Shown piece after piece: positions 48,075 through 61,373 of a stretch of DNA of 64,000 bases. The notes under the pieces are model-generated. The model was not told where the DNA came from and did no database searches. It saw only the letters and a program-made list of their open reading frames with translations. Within the stretch, counting starts at the first letter, position 1. The number at the start of each line of letters is the position of its first letter. This stretch comes from Hippophae tibetana. Its lineage: Eukaryota; Streptophyta; Magnoliopsida; Rosales; Elaeagnaceae. The stretch covers positions 110,181,898-110,245,897 of the forward strand of contig CM072810.1 of NCBI GenBank assembly GCA_037013495.1. The letters are read 5' to 3'. The position numbers and the translations under genes are program-made.

Positions 48075-50800
48075 TAAATATTTCTCTAATTTTTATTTTA
48101 TTTTTTTGAACAAAAAAAAAAGGAGTCAAAGTATATATAACTTGCCATAGGTAAATATATCAAATGACTAATATTATAATGCTTCATATTTTGGTTGAGG
48201 AGTGTAAAGCCTCACATGGCTATAAGTCTATTAATTATTTGGTGTTGTAATGAGTTATTCAAATTTGTGAGATTGACTTGAATAAAAAGTATTTAAAGAT
48301 TATAAACATGTGTACACAGTACAAAATTGTAAATTCAGTCTTTCTCTAGTATGAGAGTGAGTATGTAGTGCAAGATAATTTTATAGATTGTAGTTGATGT
48401 GGTGTTATACATCGATCGTATGTACGTTTAATGTAAGTATTTTAAAAGATAATGTTATTTTCTTTATATAAAGACAAACCTACAACTAATATGTTTAAGG
48501 AAATTACACATCACTTTTAGTATAACAAAAAACAATACTAGAATGATATGGTGCATGCCTACCCATATCAGACATACTATGTCAATCGATCGGGTGCATG
48601 GTACCATTAATAGTCTATCATGTCACCTCAATTGGGTGCCACAGTGTGTCCGATGTTGAGAACTCGATTGTAAATGGTTGTTTTTATCTATCACATCACC
48701 CAGTCGAGTGTGACAATATGTCTTGTGGTGGGCATTGAGATCATTTCACCACCTTTATAATATAGATGGTTGTTCTTGTAAGCTTGTTCTTTAGCATTCA
48801 TTGTCCTTGAGAAGACCAATACACAAAGATACAGATGTATAGATCAACTTAAATATAAGTATAGGGTTTTCCTTTACTGCCTTAATGGCAATCCCTACCA
48901 AATTTGTGAGTGAAGATGAATGTTGATCACAGTCTTTGAAAATTCGGGACTAATATATTTGTTATTAAAATATCTTTCTGTTGATATTGTAATACCTTTT
49001 GGACTAATCATAAACCACTAGCAACAAAGCTTTTAGCAATTTATTATTGTTTGTATATTAGTTTGGAAACCTTTTTATTCAGAAAATAAGAATTATTATT
49101 AACGGCAGAAAAAATAATGTATTACAAACACCACCTCTAATCCTATTCCCATATATACAAAATAACAAAACAAACTAGCAATCTTATTGTAGTGAAGATT
49201 GCATGAGTTTGTGCTACTTACCTATGGATTTTGTGCTTTGAGCAATTTCCAAATCAACAGAAGAAGATCGATACTGTGAGTTCTTTATCTGTTATGCTGC
49301 AAATTTTCAAATCGCTTCCAAAGTTGGGTTGATCTCTTCCTTCAAGCTATATTACTCAATTGATCTCGTATGTTTTCTTCAATCTCTCAAGGAGCTGTGA
49401 TTTCCTTGCATTCATTCTCTCTACAACTCTGTTAAAACCTTCTTGTATTTGTGTTGCGACTAGTCTAAGTGCGGTTGTATTCCGACTATTAGTTTCAATG
49501 AAATTCTCTTCTGGAAAGAAAAAAAAATTAAACACTATGTTGAATAATCGGTTAAAGTCAATTATATTAGTTATCTATCTTTTGGCATAATTTCTCTCCA
49601 TTTTTTATTTTGATTCTTGTACTCATTCGTTGAGATAGAGAGAGTCTTGTTTCATCTATAAATACAAAAGAGTTCATATATTCAGAGTATCAACAAAAAA
49701 TAAAAAAATCACAGCAGTATTAAGGAAAATTAAAGAAAATATAGGCAAACTCAAATAGAGAAAATATTCCATAAAGATAAGAGTTTTCTATGAATGTGGG
49801 AAAATATCTGAAAAATATTATTGGTGAGAAAATTTATATCTATATTCTGTATATTTCCTACTCGATTCTATAATATCTATTGTCTCACGTGAACGTAGAA
49901 AATTACCGATTTGATATATTCTTATACTGTTATTTATTGATTTCGCACACAACATCTCAATGCTATAAATCAACAATAGTGATGTGCTGAAAGTAAAAAA
50001 TGATCCTATCTAAGGCCATGCACAAAATTAGTTTGCCTCTGATCCAAGTGTGTGTAGGGCAAATAATTTGTATCGATTTGTCTCTTCAAACAAAAACAAC
50101 CAAATGTGTAGTTTTCTCACTTCACTAAATAGGCTTCTTTTGGACGTATGCCCGCAAAAATGGTTTTTATAAATGTTAAATTTGGCAAAATTAGCATAAT
50201 TAGTTTCGAGTTACAACATTAAATATTATATAATATCGTTTGAAGTAATTTAAGGTCCTCTATTAGAATAATGGAATAATAAAAATCGTTTGGTCAAAAA
50301 GCACGTAAGAGTTTACTTTATAAAATCATCGTTGGGCATAATATGAAATGAGCAATCAATTTGTTGGTGATTCTTTTTATTAGTATTTTCACTTAAAAGC
50401 GGAATTGAGAGAAAGTGCTTTCAAGAAATACACAATTTTTATCCAGTAAAAGTGTAAGAAATCATTTTTGAGCCTTGATAGTATTAACAAATTTTATGAT
50501 AAAATAGTAAATTCAATTCAAGTCATGATTAACAAATGAATAACCATTAAGTTAGTATATCGACTCCGATCAACTGCATTAACCTTACCAGTTCAAGCTT
50601 TCTTAAATACATAAGTGATTGAGATACCATTTAGTTACAGTAACGTGACATAAGCTTTTTCTTAAGTTGGATGCTATGATCTACAAGACTAAAACACTAA
50701 TACGACATTGCAATTAAAGTAATGAATCATTGAATAAAAATAGGTTGTAAGAAAATGATATTACAGTCATTCTAACTGAAAAAATGGTTTATCCATGCGT
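48075..50800. other. Gene-free region downstream of the glycosylase gene
   Basis: No supported gene. 48540-48760 holds degenerate internal repeats around GTCGAGTG/TCAATTGGGTG and CATCACC. 49180-49537 has a minus-strand open segment rich in Arg, Glu and Lys (around QIQEGFNRVVERMNARK) that could be a coiled-coil remnant but is not recognised. A diverged LTR copy lies at 49538-49954. Confidence 0.5.
49538..49954 (+). mobile_element. Diverged LTR related to the solo LTR at 38587
   Basis: Begins TGTTGAATAATCGG and ends CGCACACAACA. From about 49655 it follows 38587-39065 closely (CTATAAATACAAAAGAGTTCAT, then TTCTGTATATTTCCTACT; first 20 bases of each block best conserved). Flanks CACTA and TCTCA do not match, and a purine-rich tract precedes it, so it may be a 3' LTR left from a truncated element. 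Confidence 0.6.
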
Positions 50801-50805
50801 CAGGG

Positions 50806-51025
50806 TGTTGAGACTCTCTCTCTAATTGAGTCAGAATAAAATCCCTAATTTTTAGAGATGTTAAGTTAATTGTTGAATTTTTCTTTACATTGTTACCACA
50901 AGCACTTATACGTGTAAGTAGTGGGCTGTTGATTTCATTGTTTCAGTTCTGTAAATTGCCTATTTAAAAGGCTATTGTTGATTCAATAATAATGAAGATT
51001 TCCTTCGTCATAATTTATCACTACA
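50806..51025 (+). repeat. 5' LTR of the decayed copia element
   Basis: Starts TGTTGAGACTCTCTC and ends CACTACA. If two further bases (CA) are treated as spacer before the primer site TGGTATCAGAGC (51028-51039), the flanking CAGGG target duplication is exact. CTATTTAAAAGGC near 50960 is a candidate TATA box. Confidence 0.88.
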
Positions 51026-51186
51026 CATGGTATCAGAGCACAACAAAGAAATCTAACTTAGAGTTTTGTTTTTTGATACTACGCAACTAAATCGCAGAGT
51101 TCGTGAAGTGGGGGAGCTTTAGAGAACGGTTCACGAAGTGAGGGAAATGCTTCGAGAAAACGAGGAACGGTGTTCATTCTTTGAAA

Positions 51187-51517
51187 ATGGCACACAAAGG
51201 ACAAAACCTGTTGAGTATTCCCAAATTTGATGGTGATTACAGTCATTGGAGTATGTTGATGGAGAATCTGCTTCGATCCAAGGAATGGTGGCACCTTATT
51301 GAAAGCGGCTACACAGAACCCGCAAAAGGGGAGGTATTGACGACTGCGCAAAAGACAGCCCTAACTGATATGAAATTGAAAGATTTAAAGGTTAAAAATT
51401 ACCTTTTTCAAGCGATCGAAAAATCAATTCTAAAGACTGTTCTTCAAAAGGATACTGCCAAACAATTATGGGACTCGATGAAGAGAAAGTATCAGGGTAA
51501 TGAAAGAATTCAGCGTA
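51187..51517 (+). pseudogene. Copia gag, 5' part, interrupted by a solo LTR
   Basis: The gag frame starts at ATG 51187 (MAHKGQNLLSIP) and runs through the conserved F.G..Y..W....E..L pattern to KRKYQGNERIQR, where a solo LTR begins. The frame resumes in register at 53042 with QLQALRREF. Confidence 0.85.
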
Positions 51518-53041
51518 TGATAACTCTATGAAAATAGAGTCATTAGCGCATTTTTTCACTTAATATTTACTTGTTTTATTTAATAAATAGTATTTTTGTG
51601 ACAAAAAAATTAAAATATAAACTTTTTAGTGAAAAAGGGTGAAAATATAATTTTTGGAATTTTTTTGGAATTTTTATGAATTTTTAACGCATGACCAATC
51701 AAAAGCTGTCATGTGGCATGCCACGCAAGCATAGAAGTTGACTGAGAAAGCCACATGGACGTCACGCAAGCATGGAGAGTGAATCATGTAGCGCTGCGTG
51801 TGAGGAGGAGAAACACACGCCACGTGTCAGCACGACGTTCAATCCGAGTTCAGAAATCAGTCAACACGTTATTGCTCGAAACGTTCCACCCGTGCGTCAC
51901 GCCATCCATTCCTGTGAATCACGTCGCGCCACGTGGTGCTGACTCAGTGAACGTTGACTCTGACCGGTCTCCCCTACCACGTGTCGCGCTCTGATTCGCC
52001 CAATAAACTTCAGATGCCATGTGGCATGTTGTGATTGGTTAAAACTGTTAGTTTTACTTGTTTTGATCGTAGCCCTTGATTTGAAGCTGATCGGACGGCC
52101 CAAATCGCACCTGAGCTTTATTTAAGCCCCTAATCACTCCATAAACCCTAATTGGCCTCTATTAGCATAATTTTGATAAGTTTTTAGAGCTAAAAAGAGA
52201 AAAAAAAATCAAGAAACGACACAATTTTGGTGAAGATTCAAGAGGAAATTAATTCTACAATTCAAGAGATTGATTTTATTTCTTTTTCTACTCTTTTCTT
52301 TATTAATTTTATATCTTTCTTTATAAAAAATATGAGTTTTATGAACACAATTATGTGTAATTAATTTATTATGAACCCAATTTTCAGCATGTGATGATCT
52401 ATTATTTTTCCCAATTATAATATTAATTTAATTATATTATTTAATCTAATTTTCATGATATTAATTGTTTGGCCAAAAATTTATCTATAGAGGCAATTAA
52501 ATAGATTTGAGAAAATTATTTAATTGTTTGTCTTGATTAAATAACATGCATAGTTTCTAGGTAGAGATGTATGATTCTTATGTATGTGATCCATAATTGA
52601 TGAACTTAATGAGTAGTATGCAATTTAATTGGCATTAGAGTGTGATTAAATTAATTACTATATGGTGTGTAGTTTACAAGAGAGGAATACATGCTAGGTT
52701 AGATTCAATTGATCATGTAATTAATTGATATTATATTGGAGAAATTTTAGTGATTTGCATGTTTAAAAAATTGGGAGATTAAATATTCTTAGATATTTTC
52801 TCATATATCTTTTTAGTCACAAAATCTGATTTAATTAATTATTGTTATTTACTTTTAATTATTTTAATTTTTCTTTCTTAAGATATAAAAACACCAAAAA
52901 ATTGATTTTTATTATTTTTAGTTTTAAAAATTATTTTCTAAAAAAAATAATCTCCGTGGGAACAATATTTATTTATCATTATATTACTTGTTACGATACG
53001 TATACTTGCATATTTATTACACACAATTTGTGTGGCGATCA
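51518..53041 (+). mobile_element. Solo LTR, probably Ty3/gypsy (Athila/Tat type), inside copia gag
   Basis: Begins TGATAACTCTATG and ends GTGTGGCGATCA (TG...CA), 1524 bp. It is flanked by GCGTA (51513-51517) and GCGTG (53042-53046), a 5-bp target duplication with one later change; removal restores an uninterrupted gag frame. The large size and the 3' end (CTCCGTGGGAACAATAT, then GATACGTATACTTGCATA) resemble Athila/Tat LTRs, from memory. A GC-richer segment at 51700-52110 is rich in CACGTGTC, CACGCAAGCATG and CCACGTGG words, and ends near AGCTTTATTTAAGCCC, a candidate promoter. Confidence 0.82.
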
Positions 53042-56000
53042 GCGTGCTCAACTACAAGCTCTTCGAAGGGAATTTAAGGTGCTGGAAATGAAGATCGGTG
53101 AGTCAATCACTAATTATCTCTCTAGAGTAATGTTAGTTGCAAATGGCATGCGAAACCTTGGAAAAGATATGCAAGATGTCAAGATAGTGGAGAAAATCTT
53201 GCGCACACTCATTGAAAAATTCAACTACATAGTATGTTCCATAGAAGAATCGAAAGACATCAATTGTCTTTCTGTGGATGAGCTTCAGAGTTCTCTACTA
53301 GTACATGAACAAAAGTTTCGAAAGCATTCTGGAGATGACGAACAGGCTCTAAAAGCTACAATTGAAACTGGAAACAATAGAGGAGACAAAGGACGTGGTA
53401 GGAGCAATTTTAGAGGAAGAGGAAGACAAAATTATCACCGTGCCACAATTGAATGCTTCAAATGCCATAAGCTCACTCATTATCAATATGAATGTCCATC
53501 AATGAGCAGAGAAGTAAACTTTGCACAATTTGATGAAGAAGAAGACTTACTACTCATGTCCTATGTTGAAATGGCAACTGCACATAACGAAGAAACTTGG
53601 TTTCTAGATTCTGGTTACTCCAACCATATGACTGGAGATAAATCAAGATTCAAAGAACTGGATGAAACATTTCAACAGATGGTGAAACTCGGCAATAACA
53701 TGAAAATGAATGTGCTTGGAAAGGGCAGTATAAGGTTAAATGTAAATGGAGTACATCATTTAATACAAGATGTGTTTTATGTACCTGAACTTAAGAACAA
53801 TCTCTTGAGCATAGGTCAACTACAGGAAAAAGGCTTGGTCGTTCTAATTCAATCAGGAATGTGCAGAATCTACCATCCAATCAAGGGACTAATTATTCAA
53901 ACAGAAATGACAACAAACAGAATGTTTGTTCTTCTTGCTCAAGCTCAAGAAAAGAAGGAAACTTGTTTCTAGGTCAATGCATCCAATCTAGCACATCTTT
54001 GGCATTGTAGATATGCTCATCTCAGTCAACAAGGTCTCAAAATACTTCAGTCGAAAGGAATGGTTCGAGACCTACCTCAATTACCAACAACAACAGCCGT
54101 ATGTGAGAACTGTATGAAAGGCAAGCAGCAACGTGATCCAATTCCAAAGAAAAGTCAGTGGAAGGCCTCTCAAAAATTGCAGCTGATACACGCAGACATA
54201 TATGGCCCAATTGCTCCAGTATCAAACAGCCAAAAGAGGTACATCCTATATTTTATAGATGATTATTTGAGAAAAGCATAGGATTTCCTGTTAGAAAAAT
54301 CAGAAGCATTTTATTACTTCAAGTGCTTTAAAATGTTAGTTGAGAAGGAGAGTAGCCTACTTGTTATGTGTCTCCACAAAGATAGAGGATGAGAGTTTAA
54401 TTCTATAGAATTTGATGAATTTTGTAGAATGAGTGGAATAAAAATACAATTGACTACGGCTTATACCCCACATCAAAATGGGGTAGCCGAACGCAAGAAT
54501 AAAACTGTGATGAATCTGGTGAGATCAATATTATCTGAAAAAAGGGTTCTTAAAACCTTTTGGCCTGAGGTTGTGAAATGGACGATACATGTGTTAAATA
54601 GATCTCCTACATTAGTCGTCAAAGAAATGACACCATAAGAAGCATGAAGTGGTGAGAAACATTCTGTTAAACACTTCAAAATGTTTGGGTGTGTGGGTCA
54701 TGTTCATGTTCCGGATGCAAGGAGAACAAAGCTTGAAAATAAGAGTGTAAGTTGTGTATTACTTGGATTTAGTGAGGAGTCTAACGGTTACAAAATGTAT
54801 GATCTTAATGCACAAAAAATCTTAATAAGCAGGGATGTTGTGTTCGAAGAGAATTGTTTATGGAATTGGGATACAAATCACCAAGAAGAAGTGATTATGA
54901 ACGTAGATTTAGAAAATGAAGCAAATGGTACTACTGGTACTAACGAGGAAGAAGAAGAAAGTGAAGAAACAAAGGTTGTTGAAGAAGAAATTGACATTAA
55001 CACAGATCAAGAAGAAGATGACACTGGCACAGTTCATATTGTCAATAGAGAAGCAAAAGCAGGCAGAGTTAGAGATCCACCAGCATGGATGGAGCATTAT
55101 GTTTCACGTAAAGGTCTTTCTAAAGACAAAGAAGCTGTGAATATGACATGTGTGGACTCCAACGACCCTACTACTTTTTAAGAAGCAGTAAAGAATACCA
55201 AATGGAGGCAAGCAATAGAGGCCGAGATTATTGCAATTGAAAAAAATCAAACTTGGGAATTGACTGAATTTCCAATAGATGCAAAGAGAATTGGTGTCAA
55301 ATGGGTTTACAAGACGAAGTTGAATGAGTCTAGTGAAGTTGAAAAATTCAAGGCACGACTAGTGGCAAAGGGATATTCACAGGAGCATGGGATAGACTAT
55401 ATAGAAGTATTTGCACCAGTGGCAAGAATGGACACAATAAGAATGATACTAGCTCTTATTGCTCAATGAGGTTGGACAATATTCCAACTAGATGTTAAAT
55501 CTACATTTTTGCACGAGATCTTGAACGAAGATGTGTATTTCGATCAACCAAAGGGTTTCGAAAAAAAAGGGATGTGGGCAGATGGTCTATAAACTTCACA
55601 AAGCCCTGTACGGTTTAAAACATGCACCACGAGCCTAGTTTAGCCGTTTTGAGTCCTATTTTGTGAAAAAAGGGTTCGAGAAAAGCCAAAGTGAACAAAC
55701 ACTTTTCTTCAAAAGGAATGATGGAGGAAAAACAACTATTATCAGTATATATGTTGATGATCTTATTTACACTGGAAATGATGATTTAATGATGAACAAC
55801 TTCAAGAGGTCAATGCAAAAAAAGTTTGACATGACATATTTGGGGAAGATGAGGTTCTTCTTAGGAATTGAAGTGTTGCAAAGCCCTATTGGGATTTTTA
55901 TTGGTCAAAGGAAGTATGCCATGGAAATTTTGAAACGGTTTGGCATGGAAGATAGTAATTTAGTTTGCAATCCTATTGTACTAGGCCTTAAGTTAAATAA

Positions 56001-56706
56001 AGATGAAGGAGGAGACAAGGTAAACGAAACACAATTCAAACAAATAGTTGGTAGTTTGATGTATATTACAGCTACTCACCCTGATTTAATGTATGTGGTG
56101 AGCTTAATTGCTCATTTCATGTCAAGCCCAACTGAATCACACTATCTAGCTACAAAGAGGGTTCTTTGGTATTTGAAAGGAACCATCAACTATGGAATTT
56201 TGTATAAGAAGGGAGGAGTTGAGAAACTTGTAGGCTTCACAGACAGTGATTATGCTGGAGAATTAGAAGGAAGAAGAAGCACTTCTGGATACGTTTTTCA
56301 GATGAATAATGCTGATGTTGCTTGGTCCTTAAAGAAACAACCAATTGTAACCCTATCCACTAGTGAAGCTGATTTCATTGCAGCAGCTAGTTATGCTTGT
56401 CAAGTAATTTGGATGAGAAGAATTTTAAAAGAAATAGGGTATTCACAAGAAGGATGAACAACTATCATGTGTGATAACAACTCAGCCGTAAAACTTGCCA
56501 AGAATCCAGTGATGCATGGCCGTAGTAAACATATTGATGTGAGGTTTCATTTCTTATGGGATCTGACCAATGAAGGTACAGTTAAAATGACGTTATGTGG
56601 TACACATGATCAAGTTGCGGATCTGTTAACCAAACCTTTGAAAGTGGAAGCTTTTCAATGTCTTCGTGAACAAATTGGTGTCTGTGAAATATCTATGTTA
56701 CACTAA
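53042..56706 (+). pseudogene. Copia gag-pol remainder with stops and a frameshift
   Basis: Order: gag end with a zinc knuckle (CFKCHKLTHYQYEC near 53454), protease DSG (FLDSGYSNHM), integrase (HADIYGPI, GVAERKN), reverse transcriptase (YVDD near 55750), RNase H (DSDYAGELEGRRSTSGY, CDNNSAVKLAKNP). In-frame stops end segments at 53972, 54281, 54638, 55181, 55469 and 56457, with more between. A run of eight A at 55561-55568 shifts the frame. At several positions a Trp or Gln codon is expected, as if by G-to-A or C-to-T change. The residues around the second integrase aspartate (LHKDRG, then a stop) are also degraded. Confidence 0.9.
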
Positions 56707-56730
56707 ACTGCTAAATAGAATTTAGTTTAA

Positions 56731-56963
56731 GGGAGGGTTGGTTGAGACTCTATCTCTCTCTAATTAAGTCAGAATAAAATCCCTAATTTTTAGGGATGTT
56801 AATTTAGTTGTTGAATTTTTCTTTGCATGGTTACCACAAGTACTTATATGTGCAAGTAGTGGGCTGTTGATTTCATTGTTTTAGTTCTGTAAATTGCCTA
56901 TTTAAAAGGTTATTGTTGATTCAATAATAATGAAGATTTCCTTCATCATAATTTATCACTACA
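56731..56963 (+). repeat. Polypurine tract and 3' LTR of the decayed copia element
   Basis: AAGGGAGGG (56729-56737) precedes TGGTTGAGACTC; the LTR runs 56739-56963 and ends CACTACA before CAGGG. Compared with the 5' LTR it has an extra G near its start and an extra TCTA/TCTC block. Confidence 0.85.
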
Positions 56964-57183
56964 CAGGGACCACCCCATTTGTTGGATCTGCTCCATTTGC
57001 TAGAAAATAAGTTGTCGACAATGGGGTTGGTATCATTCGAAAGCCCAGAAGATTACGAGTTGATTGATGGCATGATATATCGACGTTTAGGCTCCAATCG
57101 ACGAGATTCATGATAGGTAACATCAGTATGATTCTTGATGCAAGATCGACACATAACGAATGACTCAACTCAAGGACACTTGG

Positions 57184-57929
57184 GTGATGTTTGGTTAGAG
57201 GGAATGGAAATGAATCATAATTGATTCCTTCCATTTTGTGTGTTTGGTTAGGCGGAATGGGAGGACGGAATGGAATCGATTACTAAAGGAGAAGGAATCA
57301 CAATTCTTTCTCCCCCTTTAGGAATCATGATTTCATTCCTATCTAAACTTTTTTTCCAATTTTACCCTCACCCTAAATATAACCCTAAACTCAAATCTCA
57401 AATCTCCAAACCCAAAACACAAAACCCTAAACCCTAAATCCTACAACCCTAAATCCTAAATCCCTAAACCCTAAACCCTAAACCATAAACCCTAAATCCA
57501 AAATCCCAAATTATAAAACCCTAAACCTTAACCCAAAAATATAACCCTAAACCCCAAATCCTAAATCTCTAAACCCTAAATCCCAAATCCCAAACCTCAA
57601 AACCCTAAACCCTTTTTAGAAAAATAATAATTTTAATAATATATTTATTTTTAATTAAGTAATAATTATTTAGAAAAATAATGATTTCAATAATGTATTT
57701 TGTCTGACGAAAAAATAGTAATTAAATGATATTATTTGAACTTTACTGAATGTATGGGTATTAAGATAATTTACAATTTTTTCTATTCAATTTCAATGAC
57801 AAACCAAACATTGTAATCCTGATTCCGAGTTTGATTCCAATAGTCAAACCAAACAACATTATTTTTTTCCATTACATTACATTTCATTCCGATTCTGATT
57901 ATGATTACATTCCACAGACCAAATGGTAC
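57184..57929. mobile_element. MITE-like inverted-repeat element with telomere-like core
   Basis: The left end reads GTGATGTTTGGTTAGAGGGA and the reverse complement of the right end reads GTACCATTTGGTCTGTGGAA, so ends are imperfect terminal inverted repeats. A subterminal GTTTGGTT motif and ATTCC/GGAAT words repeat on both sides. CTTGG flanks both ends (57179-57183, 57930-57934). Length about 746 bp, no coding capacity. Superfamily not assigned. Confidence 0.6.
57368..57616 (+). repeat. Interstitial telomere-like repeat (degenerate CCCTAAA)
   Basis: About 250 bp of AACCCTAAAC-type repeats. Exact CCCTAAA, the plant telomere unit on the C strand, occurs more than ten times among variants such as CCTAAAT and CCCAAAT. 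It lies inside the inverted-repeat element, far from any chromosome end in this window. Confidence 0.9.
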
Positions 57930-57934
57930 CTTGG

Positions 57935-60900
57935 GGTTTGGTAATCAATGACTTCTAGGCGGTGAGGAAATACAACGTTGGCTAACTTCGATCACACGAA
58001 ATGGCATATTGAGAACTCGTGATTAAGGCTAGTATAAATCTGAAAATAAAAGGACAAGTATGGAATATCAATAGAATTGTAAGTGGGGTGTCAAATTTGG
58101 ATTAAAAATAGTGTAACGGGTCTATATCAAACTATTTCCTCAATTTTTATTTTTTATTTTTTTCACTTGTTTTGTTGTGCTTAGATATTTAAATGTATAG
58201 CATTTCCATTATCCGGGTTATTTGGCTTTCTTCATGGTTGAAGCTTTATTAATGGATTGATTGATAGTATGTAATTACCAGACCCAAGTGTTTTGTAACG
58301 ATTGGAAAATAACAATAAAGATACATATTTAGATCATGTATTTATTATTTATAACAGTTTAATTTTATTTTTATGATAAAAATAAATACACAAAAATAAA
58401 TAACCATTTTTTATGTTTTTTTTCTTTAATTCTTTTTATTATTAAAGTTATTACAGTTTCTGTCCAAGGTAATATAAAAAATGAAAAAAAAAATACATTT
58501 GTTTTTATAAGATCACTTTTTCGTATCATTAATATTAAATTATTGCAAAACATAAATATATAATTTAAATATCATTTTTTTAATAAATAAAATACGTTAA
58601 TATTTTTCTCCTTGAAAAAAAAGTTAGAACTGAAAAATCATATTTGCTGAACTTGACCCTCACTTTGCTTCAAGAGTTAGTAAGGAGACAAATAATAGAT
58701 ACACGTCCTTAGACCCACATTTTGTCTACCTCTGTTGCTGTCTCAAGGTATCATTGAACCTTGAGATGAAAACCATAATAAGATACCAAGTTGGGAGCCC
58801 CACTCCAAATACAAGTTCCCATATACTACAAAACAATTCTATTATTTTTTATAGAATATAGATTAGATTGACACATTTGCATCATCCAATATAATTCTCA
58901 TCAGTTGATTAATTTTTTATGCCAAATACCAATAAACTATACATATACTAAAAAAGTACATAAATTTAATAACTAAAACTCAATTTAAGTAAGCGTCTAA
59001 GATAGTGACCCTCACCAAATTTCAATATCTATCGCCAAATAGTTCCATATACCCCTCCTTGGACACCAATCTTCAAACAAGCTCACTACACTGAGTGCCA
59101 CTACAATATAATGAGGAAATGCCAAAGACATGAATTTGCACACTTTTACGTTTATGTCATTTAATACGATATAAATTTATATATTCTTAACGTTTTTCGT
59201 GTTAACAAAACAAAAACACTTAATATTTCTAAAAAAACGGAAAAAGGAAATAAATTCTTCCACAAATCCTGAAATTGTGTAAAACCCAATTAATCTATTG
59301 GCAAACAGAAAGAGCCCAGTAGCTGTTGGCAGTGTCAAGGAAGAACAGTAAAGCAAGCCGAGCATAAAATACGTATACAGTGTACTACAGAACTAGTAAT
59401 GATTAATGAGCTCGCTAATAACATGAGAGGCCAACATATAAAGAAATAAAGATGATTTTTAGCTCCAGTTGTTTGTAGGACCCTAAAATGTGATGTTACT
59501 TTGTAGGTTGCTAAGATCTCCCTCACCTTTTATGTCAGCATCGACATAAACCCCTTGTTATTTTTCTCTTCTATAGTTAATATCAATAACAAATGTCATA
59601 TTTCATTTAACATAAACAAAACTTATGTCCTTTTCAGAACAAAATAGAAAAGACCAAAAGTCATAAAAGATTGATTGAATCCCACGCATTCAGATGGTAA
59701 GATGTAATTACATAACAAAAGTAAACTATTGGTGACATCAAATATGTTTTAAAGTAAGAGAAAGATAACCTGAGATACCCATGCCCAGTTATAACACAAA
59801 CAGGGTTTTTTTTTAATTTTATTGTTTATAAATTCTTCAAGAAAGTGTTTCACCAGATTGTCTGATACCATCCATCTTTGACGGAAATAATAATTTAAAA
59901 AATACCTTAATTAATATATTAATTTTTTAAATATTTTATGTTATTAAAAAAATCAATATCTCAATTAGTACCATTTTTTAATAATAACTAATTTTTTATC
60001 CAAAATATTATTGACTTTTTAGTGAATGATTTCTATTTTTTATATGAAAATTAACTAGTTACTTTTTTACTAAAAATTACGAAAAATAAAATAAAAATTA
60101 TTAAATTTCTACATTTAAAAAACAAATAATATAAATAAATATTGAAAATTATAATATTTCAACAATTTCGTTAAAACACAATGAAAATATTTTCCATGAC
60201 TAACTAATAGCATAACAATAAAAATATTTTCCATGAGCAATTAACTAAAAATATTTGTATTATTAACTATTAAAAAAACTTCTAAAAATTAACAAATTTT
60301 TACTTTTTTTTTAATTCTAATTAGTTATAAAAAAAATTCTTTATAAATACCAAAAAGATATTTTGGACAAAAAAATAAAAAAATATATCAATATTTAAAT
60401 CGAGGTACTAATATAAAATATTTTAATAATATGAAATATTTAAGATAACAATTTATTAATACCTATAATATATTGGACCCATCTTTAAAGCTTACCATCA
60501 TTTTACATTAAATTTATACTATTTTATATCAAAAGTTGCAATTTAAAAATATTTTATTAATTTTATATATATTTAATTTTAATTTATTATGTAATGAAAA
60601 AAAATCTTTAAAAAAATGGTACTGAATAATGTTGATGAAATGATATCAAATTTAATATAATATTATTCATCACATTAAATTTAGTAAATATTTTGATTGA
60701 GTATTGAAGATAACCTTGGACTTTCACATGAAACTGCTTTGCTATGTGACAAGGAAAAAAGGGTTCAATAAGGATTTCAATTCGTTATCAGATTCCTGTT
60801 TTTCTTGTAACTTTTTTTTTAATATTATTATATTTATATATTTGCTTAAGTTCATTGTTAAATCTAATGAGCTTTAATTATTTAAAAATGAAAATACAAG

Positions 60901-61373
60901 ATCATTGAGTATAAAATAATTATTATTTTAAGGATGATTAAAATAACAAAATAATGAACTTGACTAGCTATTATTTGTACTCGGAATTTTTTCATATTAA
61001 TTGCAAAATAAACATATATATAATTAAATTTTTATGTAATTTAGGTTATTTAATATACAATTTATCTAAGTTTTTCATTAGGAGAATCCCCAATCCCTGC
61101 GAAAATCCAAAACTTGGATGGATGATCAATCCCTCCTATGGTCTTGCAATTATTTAAACAAAGAATGCAAATAGCGTATGTGCCCTGTGCCCGGAAATGC
61201 TCCGCTGGCATCCATATTTTTCATGTGGTTCATCTACCATGTACCGTTTGATGTTAGGAGAAAGGAAAAAGGGTTGTTCAATATATCCTTACATTATTAG
61301 AACCAACTCAGAAAGGCAGAAACCAACTTTGTGACGGCATAATATCCCAAATCACAATACAACTACTTTGTAA
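57935..61373. other. Gene-free AT-rich region
   Basis: About 3.4 kb with no supported gene or RNA gene. 59890-60460 contains imperfect inverted arms around a TCCAAAATAT word, perhaps another foldback element. 61080-61260 is GC-richer and unassigned. Confidence 0.55.

Larger units (their letters stand above)
50806..56963 (+). mobile_element. Decayed Ty1/copia element containing a nested solo LTR
   Basis: Flanked by target duplication CAGGG (50801-50805 and 56964-56968). LTRs of about 220 and 225 bp, initiator tRNA-Met primer site, and gag-pol in the usual order. It is inactivated by at least eight premature stops, one frameshift and a 1.5-kb insertion in gag. LTRs differ at several positions, consistent with moderate age. 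Confidence 0.93.

Noticed and set aside
49360..49590. A 76-aa plus-strand frame downstream of the glycosylase gene.
   Set aside because: No family match and it runs into an LTR. The minus-strand segment here looks equally open, so neither could be supported.
57368..57616. A true chromosome end.
   Set aside because: The repeats are degenerate, short and flanked by unique sequence and element termini on both sides.
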